A stretch of 64,000 nt of DNA, from contig NZ_CP035282.1 in NCBI RefSeq assembly GCF_004103715.1, forward strand, positions 2,842,673-2,906,672. The letters are read 5' to 3'. The first letter of the stretch is position 1; each line of letters begins with the position of its first letter. This DNA comes from Acidilutibacter cellobiosedens. GTDB taxonomy: Bacteria; Bacillota; Clostridia; Tissierellales; Acidilutibacteraceae. Under the pieces are notes generated by a model, which searched no databases, had not been told where the DNA came from, and worked only from the letters and a program-made list of their open reading frames with translations. Made by a program: the position numbers and the translations under genes. Below are positions 56,396 to 64,000 of the stretch, piece after piece.

Positions 56396-57673
56396 ATGAA
56401 AAAAGATGATGCTCAATATAAATCCTATTTAAAAGTTTTACGGGAAGAATTAGTGCCGGCTATGGGCTGCACAGAACCGATTTCCATCGCCTATGCAGCC
56501 GCAAAGGCAATGGAACTTTTGGGAAAACTACCCGAACAATGTAGAATAGAAGTCAGCGGAAACATAATCAAAAATGTAAAAAGTGTTGTTGTCCCAAATA
56601 CTAACGGTTTAAAGGGAATCGAAGCTTCTGTTGCCGCGGGAATAATAGCAGGGGATGCGTCTAAGAAATTAGAGGTACTATCCAATATTACAAAAGAAAT
56701 GAAACCCAAAATCCGCGAATATCTCTTAAGTCACCCTATTGCCGTAGTGCCAGCAGATAACGATATGATTTTTTATATTGATATTATATTGCAAAATGGC
56801 GACCAATGGAGTGAAGTCATTATTGAAGGATATCATACTAATATTACTCAAATGAAATTAAATGGAAAAGTACTATTTCAAGCTGAAAGAACAGAAAATC
56901 CCGATAATAATTTTTCTAATCAAGGGCTTTTAAACATAAAAGATATCGTTAAATTTGCTAATATTGCCGATATTGAAGATTTCAGAGAACCTATAGGCCG
57001 ACAAATTGCTTATAACAGTACTATTTCTGAAGAAGGACTGAAACATAATTGGGGAGCTAATGTCGGAAAAACAATATTAAAAACCTACGGTACAAATATT
57101 GCCATGAGAGCAAAAGCTGCCGCTGCGGCAGGATCCGATGCTCGTATGGGGGGTTGCGAAAAACCGGTAATTATCGTGTCTGGGAGCGGAAATCAAGGGA
57201 TAACGGCAGTTCTTCCGGTAATAGAATATGCAAAAGAGCTTAATGTATCAGAGGATAAATTATATCGTGCTGTGGCACTTTCCGATTTAGTTACAATTTA
57301 TCAGAAAACGGGTATAGGAAGACTGTCTGCTTTTTGCGGAGCTGTCTGTGCAGGGTGCGGTTCAGGTGCAGGAATCGCATATCTTCATGGAGGAGGTTAC
57401 AAAGAAATAGCTCATACTATTGTTAATGCCCTCGCTATCGTATCGGGAATCGTATGTGATGGGGCAAAGCCGTCATGTGCTGCTAAGATTGCTGCATCTG
57501 TAGATGCAGGGATATTGGGCTACGAAATGTATAAAAACGGTCAGCAATTTCGAAGCGGAGACGGAATCGTTACAAAGGGAGTAGACAATACAATTTCCAA
57601 TGTGGGGCGAATGGCCAGAGAAGGCATGAAAAGCACCGATAAAGAAATTTTAAAAATCATGACGGGACATTAA
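56396..57673 (+). CDS. cyuA: L-cysteine desulfidase (CyuA/UPF0597 family)
   Basis: The 425-residue protein has the iron-sulfur dehydratase-like pattern of the family: PAMGCTEPISIAYA near residue 21, GSGNQGITAVLPV near 265, SAFCGAVCAGCGSGAGIA near 315 and GIVCDGAKPSCAAKIA near 355, giving cysteines for a [4Fe-4S] cluster. It degrades cysteine to pyruvate, ammonia and sulfide. AGGGGG precedes the ATG. It counters cysK, so the two should be regulated oppositely. Confidence 0.9.
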   Translation: MKKDDAQYKSYLKVLREELVPAMGCTEPISIAYAAAKAMELLGKLPEQCRIEVSGNIIKNVKSVVVPNTNGLKGIEASVAAGIIAGDASKKLEVLSNITKEMKPKIREYLLSHPIAVVPADNDMIFYIDIILQNGDQWSEVIIEGYHTNITQMKLNGKVLFQAERTENPDNNFSNQGLLNIKDIVKFANIADIEDFREPIGRQIAYNSTISEEGLKHNWGANVGKTILKTYGTNIAMRAKAAAAAGSDARMGGCEKPVIIVSGSGNQGITAVLPVIEYAKELNVSEDKLYRAVALSDLVTIYQKTGIGRLSAFCGAVCAGCGSGAGIAYLHGGGYKEIAHTIVNALAIVSGIVCDGAKPSCAAKIAASVDAGILGYEMYKNGQQFRSGDGIVTKGVDNTISNVGRMAREGMKSTDKEILKIMTGH

Positions 57674-57682
57674 TAAACTAAG

Positions 57683-57742
57683 AAAACCTTTTTTTAAACC
57701 CATTTTAGGTCAACTATAAATCAAGGTAAACGGATAATACCA
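57683..57742. repeat. interspersed intergenic repeat, copy 5 (partial)
   Basis: GAAAACCTTTTTTTAAACCC-ATTTTA and ATCAAGGTAAACGGA match copies 3 and 4; the last third is missing. Confidence 0.5.
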
Positions 57743-57764
57743 GTCAATTTCTAATTTACAGAAA

Positions 57765-57814
57765 AAAGGGAGCATCTCTAACCACTTATTCGGCAGTTCT
57801 GCGACACTCCCTTT
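57765..57814. terminator. bidirectional terminator between cyuA and the oxidoreductase operon
   Basis: AAAGGGAG / CTCCCTTT with T-runs on both strands; converging genes. Confidence 0.8.
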
Positions 57815-57832
57815 CTTTTTTATTTTATACTA

Positions 57833-58390
57833 TTATACTAATACCTTTCTTTGATTCTTCACAGCCTCGGCACCTTTTTCCAGAGCTTCTTTATTTAATG
57901 GAATAAACTTAGCCTTTCTTTCTCCAAATACTTTTGTAAAAGCCTTTAAAACAGATTCTACCTTTACTGCATTTGTTATTTCCAAGTAAGCACCCAGCAT
58001 AACCATATTTGAAACTTTATCATTCCCCAGACTGTTGGCAATTTCGTTTGCCGGAATATAATATACGTCTATGTCATTTCTTGATGATTTCCTGTCAATA
58101 AGGGATGAATCTATAAATAATTTTCCATTTGGCAATACATCCTTTTCAAATTTATCTAAGGATGGTTTATTCATTATTATTGCCGAATCAGATTCTACTA
58201 CTAACGGTGAGCCTATGGCTTCGCCGCTTATTATTACACTACAGTTTGCCGTGCCTCCACGCATTTCAGGTCCATAAGAAGGAAGCCAGGAAACATTATA
58301 ATTTTCTATCATACCCGCATAAGTTAAAAGCTGACCGATTGCCATTACTCCCTGTCCGCCAAATCCCGCTACAACCAATCTTTCTTCCAT
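57833..58390 (-). CDS. 2-oxoacid:ferredoxin oxidoreductase gamma subunit
   Basis: The 185-residue protein starts VVAGFGGQGVMAIGQLL, typical of the gamma subunit that contributes to CoA binding, and has SYGPEMRGGTANCSVI near residue 40. It shares an ATGA-type junction with the beta subunit gene. Last gene of the operon. Confidence 0.93.
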   Translation of the reverse strand: MEERLVVAGFGGQGVMAIGQLLTYAGMIENYNVSWLPSYGPEMRGGTANCSVIISGEAIGSPLVVESDSAIIMNKPSLDKFEKDVLPNGKLFIDSSLIDRKSSRNDIDVYYIPANEIANSLGNDKVSNMVMLGAYLEITNAVKVESVLKAFTKVFGERKAKFIPLNKEALEKGAEAVKNQRKVLV

Positions 58391-59139
58391 TATTTTTCCA
58401 CCTCCTCTGGAGTTCTAAAGTTGCCTAAAGGATAATAAGGTATCATATTATCTTCAAGCCATTTCATTGCATCCGCAGGAGAATACCCCCAGTTAGTAGG
58501 ACAGGTAGAAAGAACCTCTACAATTCCAAACCCTTTTCTGTCTATTTGAGTCTGGAAACATTTCTTTATGGCTTTTTTTGCATTTCTTATATGTGCAGGA
58601 CTATTAACGGCCACTCTTTCTACAAACTGCGCTCCATGTATTGTCGCAAGCATCTCCGCTATCCTTATTGGTCTTCCGCAAAGGGCTTCGTCTCTTCCAT
58701 AAGGTGCCGTAGTCGCTTTTTGGCCGACCAATGTAGTAGGAGCCATTTGTCCTCCTGTCATTCCATAAATGGCATTATTAATAAATATAGTTGAAATTTT
58801 CTCCCCTCTATGAGCGGCATGAACTATCTCTGCTGTTCCTATAGATGCCAAATCCCCGTCACCCTGATAGGTGAATACGAATTTATCCGGTTGAATTCTT
58901 TTTATTCCAGTAGCTACAGCAGGTGCTCTTCCATGAGCCGCTTCTTGCATATCACAGTTAAAATAGTTATATGCCAATACAGAACAACCTACCGGTGCCA
59001 CTCCTATGGCATTATCCAATACTCCCAGTTCTTCAAGACATTCGGCCACCAGCCTATGAACTATTCCATGGGTACATCCGGGACAGTAATGGGTTGGGAC
59101 GTCAGTTAATCCTCTTGTTTTGCTAAATACTATTGCCAT
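58390..59139 (-). CDS. 2-oxoacid:ferredoxin oxidoreductase beta (TPP) subunit
   Basis: The 249-residue subunit has YCPGCTHGIVHRL near residue 18 and the TPP motif YQGDGDLASIG ... NNAIYGMTGGQ near 90-130. It decarboxylates the 2-oxoacid using thiamine diphosphate. It overlaps its neighbours by one base each. Confidence 0.95.
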   Translation of the reverse strand: MAIVFSKTRGLTDVPTHYCPGCTHGIVHRLVAECLEELGVLDNAIGVAPVGCSVLAYNYFNCDMQEAAHGRAPAVATGIKRIQPDKFVFTYQGDGDLASIGTAEIVHAAHRGEKISTIFINNAIYGMTGGQMAPTTLVGQKATTAPYGRDEALCGRPIRIAEMLATIHGAQFVERVAVNSPAHIRNAKKAIKKCFQTQIDRKGFGIVEVLSTCPTNWGYSPADAMKWLEDNMIPYYPLGNFRTPEEVEK

Positions 59140-60200
59140 TACTTTTCACCTCCCATAATTTTTTTCACTTGATCTACCATTTCATTTGGTGTAGGCACCA
59201 TTCCTCCAGTTCTTCCATAGAAATAAACAGGGAACTTTCCTTCTACTGCAATTTTTACGTCATCCAGCATCTGTCCTGTATTCATCTCTATTGTTAATAT
59301 ACCTTTACATTTACTGTTAATCTTTTTAAATTCATCATAAGGATAGGGCCATAAGGTTATAGGCCTGATAAGCCCAACCTTAAATCCTTCTTTTTCAAGT
59401 TTTGCTATTGCTGTTTTGGCAATCCTTGAAGTTGTTCCATAAGCGGCAATTACTACGTCTGCATCCTCTATATTATATGACTCTACTTTTACTTCATTCT
59501 GTTTTATAATGGCATATTTTTTCTGAATTTCATTGTTATGCTTTTCCAATGCTTCGGCTGCCAGATACAGAGAATTAATAATATTAGGTTTTCTCTTACC
59601 TCCTGTACCTGTAGTTGTCCAATCCTTCTTTGGCAATTCTCTCTTTTTAGGAGTTTTAAACTCGACTGGTTCCATCATTTGTCCAATCATTCCATCACCC
59701 AGAACCATTACAGGATTTCTGTACTGATCTGCTATATCAAATCCTTCTATTACCAAATCAACTAATTCCTGAATATTTGAAGGGGCAAGAACCACCAATC
59801 TGTAGTCTCCATTTCCGCCTCCTCTTGTAGCCTGAAAATAATCGGTCTGAGAAGGTTGAATACTTCCAAGTCCCGGACCGCCTCTCATCATGTTCACTAT
59901 TAAGCATGGAAGTTCAGCTCCCGCAATATATGAAATTCCTTCCTGTTTAAGAGAAATCCCCGGACTTGAAGATGAGGTCATAACCCTTGCTCCGGATCCT
60001 GCTGCCCCATAAACCATATTAATTGCAGCTATCTCGCTTTCTGCTTGTAAAAACACTCCTCCTACTTTTGGTAATTCTCTTGACATATATTCAGGTAACT
60101 CACTTTGAGGCGTTATAGGATATCCGAAAAAATACTTACAATTGGCTTTGATAGCTGCAGCGCCAACAGCTTCATTTCCTTTCATGAGAACTTTCGCCAT
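59139..60200 (-). CDS. vorB: 2-oxoacid:ferredoxin oxidoreductase alpha subunit, VorB type
   Basis: The 353-residue protein has GNEAVGAAAIKANCKYFFGYPITPQSE, MTSSSSPGISLKQEGIS and MMRGGPGLGSIQPSQTDYFQ. This is the layout of subunits annotated VorB (branched-chain 2-oxoacid) or KorA (2-oxoglutarate). Linked butyrate kinase/ptb genes favour branched-chain or 2-oxobutyrate-type acids. Confidence 0.9.
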   Translation of the reverse strand: MAKVLMKGNEAVGAAAIKANCKYFFGYPITPQSELPEYMSRELPKVGGVFLQAESEIAAINMVYGAAGSGARVMTSSSSPGISLKQEGISYIAGAELPCLIVNMMRGGPGLGSIQPSQTDYFQATRGGGNGDYRLVVLAPSNIQELVDLVIEGFDIADQYRNPVMVLGDGMIGQMMEPVEFKTPKKRELPKKDWTTTGTGGKRKPNIINSLYLAAEALEKHNNEIQKKYAIIKQNEVKVESYNIEDADVVIAAYGTTSRIAKTAIAKLEKEGFKVGLIRPITLWPYPYDEFKKINSKCKGILTIEMNTGQMLDDVKIAVEGKFPVYFYGRTGGMVPTPNEMVDQVKKIMGGEK

Positions 60201-60220
60201 AATTAACCCTCCTTAAATTA

Positions 60221-60448
60221 TTATTCTGTAAATCGTTCTACTGTAATAACAACATCAGGACATATTGTCGCGCAATTTGCACAACCTATACACTTGTCCA
60301 TTTCTTTCACTGTTGCTGGGTGATAACCCTTCGAGTTAATTTTTTCCTTATCAAGTAATACGATTTTCATCGGACAGACGGTCGTACAAAGCCCGCAACC
60401 TTTGCAAATGTTTTCCTTGAATATCACTTTCCCTTTAACTTTTGCCAT
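60221..60448 (-). CDS. two-[4Fe-4S] ferredoxin subunit (delta)
   Basis: The 75-residue protein has two CxxCxxCxxxCP clusters (CKGCGLCTTVCP and CIGCANCATICP). It accepts electrons from the oxidoreductase catalytic core. 20 bases separate it from vorB. Confidence 0.95.
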   Translation of the reverse strand: MAKVKGKVIFKENICKGCGLCTTVCPMKIVLLDKEKINSKGYHPATVKEMDKCIGCANCATICPDVVITVERFTE

Positions 60449-60466
60449 TTTGACCCCTCCTTTAAT

Positions 60467-61141
60467 TTAAACCATCCATTCTTCCCTCATATATAAATCC
60501 ATAGGGAATATTTCACCCTTCATATCTTTAGGTAAAAGGGCTGCAACATTTTTAATTACTGATATATATTTAATTGGTATATCCAATTTTTCCGATACCT
60601 CCAATGCTACTTTTTGACCTCTAAGTAAATCATCAACAGTTGTACTTTTAAGCATATGGGTATTATTGACTAAGGCTGTAACCTTTATCCTTGCCATATT
60701 TTCTATTCTTTTTAAATATTCTATAGCCTTATCGGCGGTACTCGTTTCCTGTCTGTTGGCATTAAGTATATAAAACATATCATATTTCCCATTTACAAAA
60801 AACTCCTCATATCTTCCCAGAACTCTTGCTCCTGCCGGATCTCCTCCTAAATCCAAAACTACATCGTAGCTTTCATCCTCAAGGGGAGCATATACCTCCC
60901 CTGATATGGCGGGAATATCCACAGCAGGGGCGTTTATTGAACTCGAAATCACCTTTATGCCCATATTCTCTAAAAGCGAAGATTTTTCTCTGCTTCTAAA
61001 ATATAAATTGATTACATCTAAGTCAACTAATGCGACTTTTCTCTTTATTTTAGCAAGTTCTACCGCATAGTTAACACTGAATTCCGTTTTTCCGCTACCA
61101 TAATGACCTGTAACTATTCTTATCCTTTTATCATCTAACAT
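60467..61141 (-). CDS. MinD/ParA-like P-loop ATPase
   Basis: The 224-residue protein has Walker A VTGHYGSGKTEFSVN near residue 10, VALVDLDVINLYFRSRE, and VVLDLGGDPAGARVL near 95. It has the fold of CobQ/MinD-type ATPases. Its role within 2-oxoacid oxidoreductase operons is unclear; possibly assembly or regulation. Confidence 0.8.
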   Translation of the reverse strand: MLDDKRIRIVTGHYGSGKTEFSVNYAVELAKIKRKVALVDLDVINLYFRSREKSSLLENMGIKVISSSINAPAVDIPAISGEVYAPLEDESYDVVLDLGGDPAGARVLGRYEEFFVNGKYDMFYILNANRQETSTADKAIEYLKRIENMARIKVTALVNNTHMLKSTTVDDLLRGQKVALEVSEKLDIPIKYISVIKNVAALLPKDMKGEIFPMDLYMREEWMV

Positions 61142-61154
61142 AACAGATCAGCTC

Positions 61155-62231
61155 CTACTTATATACTTTTGCCATTTCTTCTCCCCTCAACACTCTTAGT
61201 CCGCCTAAAGCCAGAGCATCTAATTCATCTTCTCCCGGATATACATATACTTTGCTTATAAATTTAACTCTCTCCTCTATCAAAGCAGTAAAATCACTAT
61301 CATGAGCAATTCCTCCGGTAAGTAATATTCCGTCAACTTCTCCTTTCAAAACTGCCGCACATGCTCCTATATCCTTCGCGACTTGATACGCCATAGCGTT
61401 ATATATCAGCTCGGCCTTCTTATCTCCTTTTTCAATCATTTTTTTCACTTCTCTTACATCCTGGGTTCCTAAATATGATACAATTCCGCCTTTGCCTTTA
61501 ATCATTTTCTTCATATCACTGTGGCTGTATTTCCCCGAATAACAAAGTTTAACCAGGTCTCCTACAGGAAGTCCTCCCGATCTTTCAGGTGAAAAAGCCC
61601 CGTCTCCATAAAGAGCATTGAATACATCTATTATTTTACCATTTTTATGAGCGCCTACCGATATTCCCCCACCTAAATGAGCTATAATCAAATTTGCCTC
61701 TTCATACTTTTTACCGTTTTCTTTAGCCCATTTACGTGCAATAGCTTTGTGATTTAAAGCATGAACTATACTTCTCCTCTTAATTTCCGCCAATCCGGAT
61801 ATCCTTGCTATATCCTCCATTTCATCCACTGTTACCGGGTCTACGACATAGGAAGGTACTCCTATCTCCGTTCCTATTTCCTTTGCAATTATTCCTCCCA
61901 GATTAGAGGCATGGTCTCCCTGAACTCCCACTTTTAAGTCTTCAATCATAGCTTCGTTTATTTCATAAGTCCCGCCTTCAACAGGTTTTAACATTCCACC
62001 TCTTCCTACAATGCAATCCAAAGATTTCAAAGGTATGTTGTTCTTCTTTAAAGTTTCAACTATTATATCCCTTCTGAAAGCATATTGATCGTAAGTTCTT
62101 TCATATTTTGAAATTTCCTCTGTTGAATGTCTTAAAACTTCCTCAAATAACAATTTTTCATCTTGAAAAACCCCAATTTTAGTAGATGTAGAACCGGGAT
62201 TAATAACTAAAATTTTAAATTCTTTTTTCAT
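61155..62231 (-). CDS. buk: butyrate kinase
   Basis: From ATG 62231 (AGAAGGGAG upstream) the 358-residue ASKHA kinase has ILVINPGSTSTKIGVF at the start, GRGGMLKPVEGGTY near 78, AHLGGGISVGAH near 195 and LTGGIAHDS near 310. It converts butyryl- or branched acyl-phosphate to the acid with ATP formation. Operon with ptb. Confidence 0.94.
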   Translation of the reverse strand: MKKEFKILVINPGSTSTKIGVFQDEKLLFEEVLRHSTEEISKYERTYDQYAFRRDIIVETLKKNNIPLKSLDCIVGRGGMLKPVEGGTYEINEAMIEDLKVGVQGDHASNLGGIIAKEIGTEIGVPSYVVDPVTVDEMEDIARISGLAEIKRRSIVHALNHKAIARKWAKENGKKYEEANLIIAHLGGGISVGAHKNGKIIDVFNALYGDGAFSPERSGGLPVGDLVKLCYSGKYSHSDMKKMIKGKGGIVSYLGTQDVREVKKMIEKGDKKAELIYNAMAYQVAKDIGACAAVLKGEVDGILLTGGIAHDSDFTALIEERVKFISKVYVYPGEDELDALALGGLRVLRGEEMAKVYK

Positions 62232-62254
62232 TTTTAAACTCCCTTCTGACATTT

Positions 62255-63151
62255 TTATACCATAAGAGCTGACAATACTATTGAATTTAACTTTGTTTCC
62301 GCAGTATCAGTTCTTGAAGTTAACACTATAGGTGATTTTGCTCCGACTATAACAGCAGCATTTTGTGCTTTAGCCAAGAACGTTAAAGTTTTATACATTA
62401 TATTTCCGGCTTCAATATTAGGCATCAAAAATATGTCCACATCTCCAGAAACCGGATTATCCACTCCCTTATGAATTGCAGCCTCTTTTGATACAGCATT
62501 ATCAAGAGCCAGAGGGCCAATAACTGTACAATCCTTTATCTCTCCTCTTTTATTCATATCTTCCAATTCCTTAGCATCAATAGTTGATTCCATTTTTTTA
62601 TAAACTTTCTCTTTAGCACATACTACCGCAACCTTTGGATTTTTAATATCCAAACTGTGAGCAAATTCTACTGCATTCTCCAGTATTTTTTTCTTATATT
62701 CCAAATTCGGAGCAATATTCATTGCGGCATCCGTTAAAATAAACAGCTTAGGGTAAGTAGGAACGCAAAATACTCCTACATGGCTTATAACCTTATCTGT
62801 TCTCAAACCAATTTCCTTGTCCAAAACTTGTTTCATAATAATAGAAGTATCCACAAGCCCTTTCATCAATATGTCGGCTTTTTGAGAGCTCACAATGGAT
62901 ACTGCTTTCCTACATGCTTCTATGCTTTCCACTTCATCGATAATCTCAATACCATCTAAATTCAATTTTACTTTCTTTGCTACATCTTTAATTTTTTCTT
63001 CATTTCCTATTAAGATAGGTTTTACTATATTTTGATCATAAGCTTCTTTTACAGCACTTAATACATCAAAATCTTCCGCAACAGCAACCGCAATTTTTTT
63101 TGCACCATTTTTTTTAGCTAAATCCAATAATTCCTTAAAACTTTTTGCCAT
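62255..63151 (-). CDS. ptb: phosphate butyryltransferase
   Basis: The 298-residue protein has KKIAVAVAEDFDVLSAVKEA and ADILMKGLVDTSIIMKQVLD near 90, and SGDVDIFLMPNIEAGNIMYK near 230, as in Ptb. It exchanges CoA for phosphate on butyryl-type thioesters. Its ATG overlaps the stop of the upstream butyrate kinase gene (TGATG). Confidence 0.94.
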   Translation of the reverse strand: MAKSFKELLDLAKKNGAKKIAVAVAEDFDVLSAVKEAYDQNIVKPILIGNEEKIKDVAKKVKLNLDGIEIIDEVESIEACRKAVSIVSSQKADILMKGLVDTSIIMKQVLDKEIGLRTDKVISHVGVFCVPTYPKLFILTDAAMNIAPNLEYKKKILENAVEFAHSLDIKNPKVAVVCAKEKVYKKMESTIDAKELEDMNKRGEIKDCTVIGPLALDNAVSKEAAIHKGVDNPVSGDVDIFLMPNIEAGNIMYKTLTFLAKAQNAAVIVGAKSPIVLTSRTDTAETKLNSIVLSALMV

Positions 63152-64000
63152 CAAAAATCCACCTCGTCTTCGTATATTTTCTCTTTTTCAATCCCTTTAA
63201 GCACTCTCAGTACCCCTTGGTTTAATGCTCTCATTTCATCCTCTCCGGGATAAACAACTACTTCCCCTATAAATTTTACCATGCTTGTTATTATTTCAAC
63301 TAAAAATTTCGAATATGCAAACCCACCGGTCAATATAATATTATCAACCTTTCCGTTTAAAACTGTAGCCATTGCACCAATTTCTTTTCCTACCTGATAT
63401 GCCAAGGCACTATATACAAGCTCTGCTTTTTTGTCACCTTTCTTTATCATCTCTTCAACTTTTTTGCCATCATTGGTATTTAAATAACTTACCAAACCAC
63501 CTTTTCCTTTAATCTTCAGCTTCATTTCTTTAAGTGTATATTTCTTAGAATAACACATATCAACTAAGTCTCCGACAGGAAGACCCCCTGTTCTTTCGGA
63601 AGAAAAAGGCCCCATCTCACTGGCATTATTTGCATCAACTATCTTTCCATGCTTAAAAGGAGCGACAGATATTCCTCCGCCCATATGTGCTACCACAAAA
63701 TTCACATCTTCTATCTTCTTTCCTATTTCACCGGCTCGTCTGTAAGAAACCATTTTTATATTTAAAGCATGAACCAACGATATCCTTTCTATTTCCGCCA
63801 ATCCGGATATTCTTGCTATATCCTCAAATTCATCTACAGCAACAGGATCTGCGATATATGATTTTATGCCTTCCTTATCGCCTATTCCTTTTGCCAGCAT
63901 TCCACCTAAATTAGCTGCATGTTCTCCCCGAATTCCTATTTTTAAATCATCTATCATCTTCTCCGTAACTAAATATGTGCCTCCTGGCATAGGCCTTAAC
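63151..64000 (-). CDS. buk: second butyrate kinase, N-terminus beyond the window
   Basis: The visible 283 codons match the buk at 61155 from the MPGGTYLVTEKMIDDLKIGIRGEHAANLGG region onward, with AHMGGGISVAPF and LTGGFAYSKF. The protein clearly begins past position 64000, so the ATG at 63990 is internal. Two kinases around one ptb may differ in acyl preference. Confidence 0.9.
   Translation of the reverse strand, partial: LRPMPGGTYLVTEKMIDDLKIGIRGEHAANLGGMLAKGIGDKEGIKSYIADPVAVDEFEDIARISGLAEIERISLVHALNIKMVSYRRAGEIGKKIEDVNFVVAHMGGGISVAPFKHGKIVDANNASEMGPFSSERTGGLPVGDLVDMCYSKKYTLKEMKLKIKGKGGLVSYLNTNDGKKVEEMIKKGDKKAELVYSALAYQVGKEIGAMATVLNGKVDNIILTGGFAYSKFLVEIITSMVKFIGEVVVYPGEDEMRALNQGVLRVLKGIEKEKIYEDEVDF

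Overview
The window looks like part of the chromosome of a low-GC, anaerobic, Clostridia-type Firmicute. The DNA is AT-rich with strong Shine-Dalgarno sequences and frequent TTG/GTG starts. It carries a type II fatty-acid operon with FabK, a LevR/sigma-54 mannose-family PTS, T-box, SAM and c-di-AMP riboswitches, and a ferredoxin-dependent 2-oxoacid oxidoreductase with butyrate kinase and phosphotransbutyrylase. That set suits an amino-acid or peptide fermenter (Clostridia/Tissierellia). The genus is not resolved from sequence alone.

Positions 1-32163 are an accessory island lying against the 3' end of glmS, the classical Tn7 attachment site. At its left is a Tn7-like core, tnsA-tnsB-tnsC-tnsD(TniQ), followed by a SIR2-family defence gene. 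TnsA lacks the expected catalytic Asp. To the right are two parallel XRE / ImmA-IrrE protease / PIN-domain cassettes (one with a nonsense codon), a decayed Gabija-like pair (intact OLD nuclease; helicase frameshifted and cut by an IS21-like element), a serine resolvase with a res-like palindrome cluster, an Rpn-type nuclease, a second IS21-like element, several very small proteins, and a cargo stretch of nucleotidyltransferase, methyltransferase, VOC, flavin-binding and S23-like genes.

Two noncoding miniature Tn7-like elements were found (25484-25934 and 31604-32086). Each has TGTATA terminal inverted repeats, three spaced sites at the left end and a 20-bp-spaced site array at the right end. 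The site sequence is uniform within an element but differs between them. The first matches a site in front of tnsA. A right-end remnant (32087-32163) abuts glmS. The island therefore looks like repeated Tn7-like insertions at one attachment site.

Positions 32175-64000 are core genes: glmS-glmM, a tRNA nucleotidyltransferase, fabH-K-D-G-acpP-fabF with divergent fabZ, then nagA with a mannose-family PTS under a LevR activator and a well-spaced -24/-12 promoter. Next comes a sulfur/cysteine section: a SAM riboswitch before an M20 peptidase gene broken by one TGA, cysK behind a Cys-type T-box, and a CyuA-like cysteine desulfidase with a possible leader peptide. Between these, a c-di-AMP (ydaO-type) riboswitch precedes an octopine-dehydrogenase-like gene and a B12-domain/mutase-like gene. 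The last operon encodes a VorB-type 2-oxoacid:ferredoxin oxidoreductase, a small ATPase, phosphotransbutyrylase and two butyrate kinases, likely turning amino-acid-derived 2-oxoacids into short-chain fatty acids plus ATP. An interspersed hairpin-forming repeat of about 60-80 bp occurs five times from 42.7 to 57.7 kb.
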